DNA from: Neurospora intermedia
Lineage: Eukaryota; Ascomycota; Sordariomycetes; Sordariales; Sordariaceae
DNA length: 64,000 nucleotides
Direction of reading: 5' to 3'
Assembly (NCBI GenBank): GCA_037102815.1
Contig: BTPP01000008.1
Location: forward strand, 1,984,001-2,048,000
Shown here in pieces: positions 57,473-64,000 of the stretch; the stretch's first letter is position 1, and every line of letters starts with the position of its first letter. A program made the position numbers and the translations under genes. The notes under the pieces were generated by a model that saw only the letters and a program-made list of their open reading frames with translations, was not told the DNA's origin and made no database searches.

Positions 57473-60400
57473 AGAAGTTACGTAAGGGGAAGAAGGGACA
57501 GGGAACAGGGAACAATTGGATTGGGGAAAGGGAAAGGGAAGCATCTGGAAGCCGGGTTGGTTAAAGCGGCTAGATAAAAAAAAAAGAACAGCAACACATA
57601 ATACGCCGTTAAGGCTGACTAGCTCGACGGACGGCCATCAGTCATTTTGAATATCATGATATGGGCCATTGGTTCGGGGCTCGGAGTTTTCAGCATGCAT
57701 ATTTTGCATTTTTAGCATCATTAATACTAGGTATTACTGGATATATAAAACTTGTTGTTGTATATTGAATGCGATGTACATGCTGCACTGTAAGGTACAC
57801 TGTATGCCTTCCACCAACACTGGCTTCATCCGAATTGTTTACCTGATTGGATAAGTGGTGGAGTCGCAATGTTTGTTACATACATGGTTCGTTCCTCATC
57901 CGGTATGTGTAATAAACTGTATGGATTGGTTACAAACCACGTGAATACGTGTTGACGAGTGTAACAAACAAACGTTCTGAGACCAGCGAGCGTGAAATAA
58001 CTGAGAGATACCTACCACCCTCGCTCGCCTTTCCCTGACTGCAGTTGGTAAGTAATTCTGTCCTTGATGAGTTTGTAAAAAGGCGCCCCAAGGCAATAGA
58101 CGTGTAAAGTTAGGGGGCTTCTAGAAGAACATCCTAAGTCAATCGCACACAGAAACCAGTTCAGATACGTTTCATCACATAAGTAAATACCTCATAATCA
58201 CTTCACAATAGGCTTCATGGAGAAAGCAAAACTTGATCATCATCAGTACAAGGGCAGGTGGGCATGAAGAACAAGCAGAGATCTGTTTGCATTTTCCCTC
58301 CATCCTTTCTTCCCTCTTTCCTTTCTTCCCTCCTTCCTTCGCCATTAAAATAAAAGCCTACTAGTAGTGGTGAGTAGCTGAAAACAGAAAGGAGAAAAGA
58401 AGACGACCAAAATCCAGAAAAGAACAAAGTGACCATGGATATATGATGGATGGACGGACAGAAGGATGGACAGATGGATAGTTGGTAGATAGAGGTAGTC
58501 TGCATGTGGTGTGTGATCTGATCTGAGCTGCTGCCTGGGGCGGCTAGTGTAGTGTGAGAGAGAGAGAAAAAAAAAAAAAACAAGAAAAACAAGAAGAAAA
58601 AAAAAAAAAAAGAGCCGAACTGAGACATTCTAGAAAACTTGGTTTGGATTATCATTACCCAAAGAGGCAAAGAAGTACATGAAGGGAAAAGCGAGAAAAG
58701 AGCGAAAGAAGAGCGAGAAGAAAGCGAAACGAACGACAGAGAGAAGGAAGGAAGGAACCCTCAAAGAGTAAAGAGTAGTGTAGGTTGTAAGGACGAGCTC
58801 TAGGTTATCATCATTAAGCAAGAATCACGAGCAGCAGAGGGGGAAGAAGAAGAAGAAGACTCTCAAACAAACAAAATTAGTTGGAAAGGAGCGGCGGAGA
58901 GGGAAGAACTTTGCAAGAGCTGGCAGGTGTTCACTTACCTCTACCTCCACCTTATACATATATAGTAAGTATATATGTTGAATTCCGGTTAGTGTGTAAA
59001 TGTCAGGCACATGTCAGGCACATGTCAAACTTATCGCTTCAATTGCACCAACATTTCCTGATGTTCATTCATTGATTCATTAAGTAATGTTCTAGCAAAG
59101 TTCAGGTTTTGAGTCTAAGTCCAGCCGGCTCGTGTTGAACTTAAGTAGGTAGCTTTGTACTTGAGTCCGACTTGACATGGTCCGTCCCTCTTGCCTTTCT
59201 CATGGTTGCCTTGGGCAGTGATGGTGATGCCCAGGAGGTATGTGTTTCTGACTCACATGTAGGTAGTCTTCTAATGTAGTGGCTACTTGGAACGGATGCC
59301 GTTAGGTACTCACTAATTCTAGTTTACTCAAATGCTAATGCTTTAGATTATCGGAAAATGTGGATGTTACTGATATCATTCCTTGAAGGTTTGTAGTAAA
59401 AGGAAGGGAATGAAGCTTGTCCTATTGAAACAACACCCATTTACATACAACAGAACGCATCCGACGAGCCCCTCATATCCCCCAAAACAGGGAAGACGAA
59501 AAAACTTATTCCCCTTAGACACACAGAACTATAGCAAGAGTCTGACGAACAATGTATGTGTATAATCATTCGTTCACAACAACTAGAGGTATACATGCCA
59601 ATACTACCTACGCAGGTGAAGCCCGCGCGATAACTGCCCGTACACACCCCGTATGCCTTCGTTGGGAATGTTCCGAGGTCGTCTGGCTAGAAACCTAGAT
59701 AGGTATCAGTGGATTAGCTTACGACTGACTGTGGTAGACCCAACCGCTGCTGCCGCCGCCGCCCGCGTGTGCTTAGGCCTACCTACTGGACTTCATGGAC
59801 TTGGATGATCAATTTGATTGGCGACATGGGAGGTTTCCCTAGGACGAGTATCTACCTAAGGAATTACTTGAAGCAGAAACTCGTGATATAGGAAAGAAGT
59901 GGTGGTGAAGAGGATGACTGTTACCTAAGGTACGAAAACTGTCCACAGCCGACGAATTTGGGTCTGAATATAGAGAGTGACGACGAGGATACGCACGACG
60001 TGGATGGAAGTATGGACAGAGAAAGGGATGGGGATCCGTGATAGTGATGAAGACAGTGATGGTGATATGAGAAAGGGGGGAAACGAGACTTGAAAGAACT
60101 GTGGTAATGGAACAAATGTTGGTTGTATTCATGACAACAATACAAGACGCGACAGTAAAGGAAGTGGATCAAAGAATAAGGCAAGGTTAAGAGACATACC
60201 TGGTAAGCTGTTACGGAGATACCTACGTCGGACAATCACTGGACAAGGTAGAATATACGCGGTTAACGAAGCTTTAGAATTGTTAGAATTGTACTTCAAT
60301 GTCTGTGCCAACCAACAGGCCTTGTTGATGACGCCTTTTTCCCGGAAGACAAAGTCAACAAACCTTGGCCAAACGAAAGGTTCCGCGTACACACACTTCT

Positions 60401-60837
60401 GATGGACGGGAAAACGCCGAGAGCAGACTGATCGATTCATATCAACTTGGTGTCTTTCAAGAAAAAATTCCAGAGACGTCAAGTCACTAGTCTACTACCC
60501 GGCCGCTGCTCATCCACCAACTCACCAACGGCGTTCCCTTCAGTCTTGTAAAAAAAATTCGGAGATTGGTGACCCACGAAATGTCAACGTTGATGACGAA
60601 GCGCAAACAGACAGACTGGGTCCAGCAACACTCTGTCCGCGTCAGATCCAGTGGTTGTCGTCTCCGTGATGGATCGCTGGCAAGGGGAGAGGATTCGGAA
60701 GGGTGGTTAAGAGAGGAGTGTCCCGGTGCTATATGGCAGTGCTCTTGACGAATCCTCATCAGCATCGTCGTCTACCTCCCATCTAGGTACCTACCCAACC
60801 TACCTTAACCGCCGCACCCACAACAGATATATAAAGA
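57473..60837. other. intergenic; no gene seen
   Basis: 3' UTR of the SAM-HMG gene, then the promoter of the frameshifted MC-family gene. It has purine-rich DNA at about 58555-58615 (A13 and A15-type runs) and a GAAA/GGAA-rich stretch to 58760. TAGGTACCTA at 60784-60793 lies 44 bp upstream of the 60838 ATG. Minus-strand frames at 58215-58670 and 59839-60482 are low-complexity shadows. Confidence 0.5.
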
Positions 60838-61355
60838 ATGTGCGTAAAAGACTACCCCATCTACGCCTGCGGAAAGGAACTATTCCCCGGGCCCGCTCCA
60901 GCCCGAGAGTACCCCTGCGGCAAAAAAACTGCAAGAGTTGGGAAATTGGTCGGTACCAGTCTGAGCAGTATTGCATGAGTCCGCGCTGTGACGTTTGTAT
61001 TGAGAGAATACAGCCTAAGACGGCGAAGTGGACGGATCCGTGGTATGGTGGTGGTGATCCGTCAGGTTATGGAGGTTATGGAGGTTATGGTGGTGGTGGA
61101 CAAGTTGATCCGGGATACGGAGGCGGTGGTTACGGTGGTGGTGATCCCTCGGGTTATGGTGGTTACGGAGGGGGTGATCCTTCGGGCTCGGGATATGGCG
61201 GCGGTGGTAGCGTCCCTCCGAGCCCAATGCCGCGTCCGAACCCGAATCCATTCGCTGGCGACAACCCGCCGCCGCTACCTTCGTGGCTGAGAGATGATGA
61301 GGAGAAGAAGGGAAGTAAGAAGAGAAAGGGGAAGAGTCATCGGAAGCATAGGTAA
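60838..61355 (+). CDS. MC...CG small-protein family member interrupted by a -1 frame change
   Basis: The ATG at 60838 opens MCVKDYPIYACGKELFPG, then REYPCGKK, but this frame ends at TGA 60976-60978 (46 residues). From the A7 run at 60922-60928 the -1 frame continues without stop to 61355: NCKSWEIGRYQSEQYC, CDVCIERIQPKTAKW, a Gly/Tyr repeat block (GYGGYGGYGGGG), a Pro-rich part and a basic end (KKRKGKSHRKHR). Reading AAA AAA and stepping back one base joins them into a 172-residue protein. It parallels its neighbour at 62615 in Cys spacing, in an SW..G.YQ motif, in an AKW/ADW motif and in a Gly/Tyr tail. Causes could be a homopolymer sequencing error (one A missing), a disabling mutation or programmed frameshifting. 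A spliceable intron does not fit. Function is unknown. Confidence 0.6.
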
Positions 61356-61970
61356 GGATGTTATGGGCAAGGAACATGGGGAGAGAGAAAGATGAGGGAA
61401 TGAAAGAAGGGCAAGGGGGAGAAAAGAGTGAGTGAGTGAAAGACACTTGGGTGATGAACTGGAGGTGAAAGGAAAATGAAGGGATTCGGAGAAGAGAGAT
61501 ATGGCAGATGATGGGAAGGGAATGTGTACAAAGAAGGAAACAGAATGACGAGTAGAAGGAAAGCATGGAAGACGAAGGGAATAAAGATGAGTGGCTACTA
61601 GATTCCCAAATATCAGGACATGCCACCTATAGAGTTGACGTTGCTCAACTTGGTACCAACTTCAAGTCTCTCCTTTCTCTTCATGCATGCATCAACGACA
61701 CAGAGTCCACATGCACATATGCATATGCATTTGCATTTGCAGCACACGTGCTCACGTTACCACGTAGAAAAAATGTAAGAACAGCGTTGCAATCATTCTG
61801 CTTATACTTGGGTGACTTCGTGACCACACAGAACTAGACTCAGACGCACTTTCCACTTTCCCCTTTCTCCCCTATCTCTTCAATTCCTTCATGTTCGATA
61901 TTCACAGACTCCAAGCTGAACGTCACAACTATTCACCTTCATTAGACTTCCTACTCACCTAGTTGACAAC
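61356..61970. other. spacer between the two convergent paralogues
   Basis: 615 bp of 3' flanking DNA shared by the tail-to-tail pair. It is purine-rich on the plus strand to about 61570. A short alternating ATGCATATG-like run lies near 61712-61740. No gene is seen. Confidence 0.55.
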
Positions 61971-62615
61971 CTACCGACGATATCTCACCACAACGGTCGG
62001 AGGCGGGCACCCTTGACTGCCGCCGCCATACGGTGGGAAAGGTGGAAAGAAGGGTTGACCTAAAAACGGGACTGGAGGTGCTGACATAGGACGTAACACC
62101 GGGTTGCTGTTGTATCCTTGGTAATAATAGCCGCTGCCAGTGTTGTGATACGGTTGAAGAAAGGGTGCAGGCAACGGCGCCGGATTGTAGTATCCACCAT
62201 GCACCGGACAAGACACGGACGACGGCCCCGACGGGGGCATCGGAGAAAAGCCGGCATATCCACCGCCGTATCCACCGCCATACCCACCATACGAGGTAGT
62301 ATCACCACCACCACCGGCACCACCACCGTAATAACCCATACCCGAGGATGAACCACCACCACCACTGCTGTAGTTATTACTACCAGCATGAGCACCATAA
62401 TTCCACTTCCAATCAGCCATTTTCACTTGGCCCTTGTCAAAAATGTTCTGTATTGCTGTTGAGCAGCGAACATTACCGCAGTCTGTTGGGAGCTGATAGT
62501 AGCCGGAACCCCAGGAGTGTTCTGGGCAGCTGTTACCGCAGAACTCGGTGCGGGTGCTTTGGGCAGGGATCTGTTCGTGCCCGCACGAGTAGACGGGCCA
62601 AAGCTTGCGGCACAT
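61971..62615 (-). CDS. MC...CG small-protein family member with Gly/Tyr-rich tail
   Basis: Single-exon protein of 214 residues. The Cys-rich head MCRKLWPVYSCGHEQIPAQS is followed by TEFCGNSCPEHSWGSGYYQL and CGNVRC. Next come ADWKWNYGAHAG and a long tail of Gly, Ser and Tyr (GGGAGGGG, SYGGYGGGYGGGYAG), then Pro/Tyr-rich sequence with VSCPVHGGYY. There is no signal peptide or membrane segment. The Cys/His set (CGH, FC, SC, DC, RC) could bind one or two zinc ions. The tail resembles prion-like or RNA-binding low-complexity regions by composition only. It faces its frameshifted paralogue across 615 bp, pointing to an inverted local duplication. No known function is recognised. Confidence 0.75.
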   Translation of the reverse strand: MCRKLWPVYSCGHEQIPAQSTRTEFCGNSCPEHSWGSGYYQLPTDCGNVRCSTAIQNIFDKGQVKMADWKWNYGAHAGSNNYSSGGGGSSSGMGYYGGGAGGGGDTTSYGGYGGGYGGGYAGFSPMPPSGPSSVSCPVHGGYYNPAPLPAPFLQPYHNTGSGYYYQGYNSNPVLRPMSAPPVPFLGQPFFPPFPPYGGGSQGCPPPTVVVRYRR

Positions 62616-63449
62616 TGTTACTATGGGTTAGTGTAGTTCTGAAGGTGAATTCTGTTGGCGTTGGATTGGGTTGGATGAAGATATGATATTGCTGGCGGCG
62701 GGGGTCTCAAACGGTTACTTTTAAGTATGGGAGATTGTCATGGTTGAAGATGCCTAGCTACCTAGAGGTAGCTTTGGACATGATGCATCATCAACCAGAA
62801 TCAGGTACGTGAAATTGGATATTCGCAAGTACGAAGTGCATGTTCGATTGTCTTTCCAATGCATCGGTCAGTGACACACCACCACTTTGTGGCAAATGTC
62901 TGGCTCGGATGCTTTTGTCTAAGGATTCCTAGCAAGGAAGTGATGTTGATAGTTGAGTCGAGATCAAAACAAACAGGGAGCTAGAAGTGCCCCACAAGAC
63001 ACTCGACAACTGCATGATATTCTTCGATGATGCACGCAAACCAGAACTACATCTGTACTCCATAACTATCCGTCGTTTGTGTTCGTCGTTGCTTGCGCGC
63101 TTTCTTCACTTCATCTTGCAAGCGGACAGCAGCACCCCATTGTCATATGAACCTTTGGCGCTGATTAAATTCTCACGATATATCTACCTAACCCACGACT
63201 ATCCACTTTGCAGAGCAGAGGTTGGGTATAGGTATTACTCTCGGCGTCATCGGCCCAGGTATCACCGATATCGGGTTTCAATGTACATACAATACATAGG
63301 GAAGGTAAGTATGTAGAGGCAGGCATGTGAGGCTATATGTATGTACATAAATAGGTAGTATGGTAGTGACCCCCAACCTCTTTACCCTGCCTGGCCTGGC
63401 CTGGCCTCGATCGCTCGCTCGCTCCCTCACTCGCTTATCAAAGAAGAAG

Positions 63450-63496
<47 letters not shown>

Positions 63497-64000
63497 AACT
63501 CACCGAGAGTTCACCGTCTCACCGAATGAAACCTACCTTAAACCTTCCTTATCTTCCCGAAAACACTCCTTCCTTCCTTTTTTTTTCTTTTTCTTTCTTC
63601 CCTTCGAGATTTCCACTTGTCCTCTCGGCCCGACCCTGCCGTGGCTAGATCTGATCTCCGAGCTTGCCTTCCTTTGCTTCCTTCCTTTCCTGCCCCCCCC
63701 CCCCCCCTCCCCAATTTTCGCACATACATGTAGTTCCCGGCTCTTTCACATGGACCCTTCCAACCATCGCTTGCGGTTACGGCGCCAGTGAGAGAAGACA
63801 CGACACTCTCAACTCGGACGGACCCTGTGTCTGTCAGTGGGGGTATAATGGAGGCTTATCCCATCCATGTACATACATATGTACTATGTAACCTTAACTG
63901 TGGCTTGACTTGACTTGACGGGGGGAATGAATGAATGAATGATTCCATCGTCGTAATTCGTCTTCCCTTCCCCCCCTTGTTTGGTACCTAAAACCACCAA
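62616..64000. other. intergenic, probable leader of a gene beyond the window
   Basis: Promoter of the 62615 gene, then C/T-rich DNA from about 63370 onward. It includes CCTGG and CTCG repeats (about 63391-63425), the A45 tract (separate entry) and a C-run at about 63693-63707. Short frames here are repeat-driven. Confidence 0.5.
63450..63494 (+). repeat. poly(A) homopolymer, about 45 nt
   Basis: An uninterrupted A run of about 45 preceded by AAGAAGAAG. Its exact length is likely to be unreliable in assembly. There are no signs of retroelement sequence upstream. Confidence 0.9.

Overview
The window is nuclear DNA of a filamentous ascomycete, most likely Neurospora or a close Sordariales relative. 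The evidence is as follows. Genes are split by many short introns (about 50-200 bp) with GTATGT/GTAAGT/GTGAGT donors, CTAAC/CTGAC-type branch points and CAG/TAG/AAG acceptors. All recognisable proteins are eukaryotic and fungal in style. Intergenic spacers are long and rich in homopolymers, micro- and minisatellites. I saw no bacterial, viral or organellar genes, no CRISPR array, no rRNA gene and no convincing tRNA gene. The genus call is inference.

Layout, left to right. (1) 1-3.8 kb: a divergent proteostasis pair, the 5' part of proteasome ATPase Rpt1 (minus, cut by the window edge) and the chaperonin subunit Cct4 (plus), sharing a 752-bp promoter. (2) 6-10 kb: a small cysteine-rich zinc-binding-like protein (minus) diverging from the spliceosomal protein SF3b6/p14 (plus), which has five exons in 348 coding bases. 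(3) 12.2-13.8 kb: a STIMATE/TMEM110-family membrane protein. (4) 15.3-19.7 kb: a Munc13/UNC-13-like MUN-C2 protein (minus). (5) 23.0-27.6 kb: a Csx2-type BAR-PH-ArfGAP protein whose reading frame continues 178 codons past its stop. (6) 28.9-30.1 kb: phosphomannomutase. (7) 31.2-34.3 kb: condensin subunit Brn1/CAP-H (minus). (8) 36.0-39.4 kb: an NCLX/CCX-type cation/calcium exchanger. (9) 40.5-41.1 kb: a small protein of an 'MC...Y' Cys family. (10) 41.1-55.4 kb: a gene-poor stretch of about 14 kb with dense simple repeats, repeated palindromic motifs and one orphan 3' exon. (11) 55.4-57.5 kb: a SAM + HMG-box transcription-factor-like protein. (12) 60.8-62.6 kb: two convergent paralogues of the MC...CG small-protein family, one interrupted by a -1 frame change at an A7 run.

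Most genes are unrelated housekeeping genes (proteostasis, splicing, mannose activation, chromosome condensation, membrane traffic, calcium transport). The parts least explained by known biology are the MC...CG family with Gly/Tyr-rich tails, the C-terminal extension of the ArfGAP gene, and recurrent intergenic motifs: two 10-nt palindromes with four copies each, and a 14-nt E-box-containing element with three copies. All splice models come from consensus sites plus remembered family sequences. No alignment or transcript data were available.
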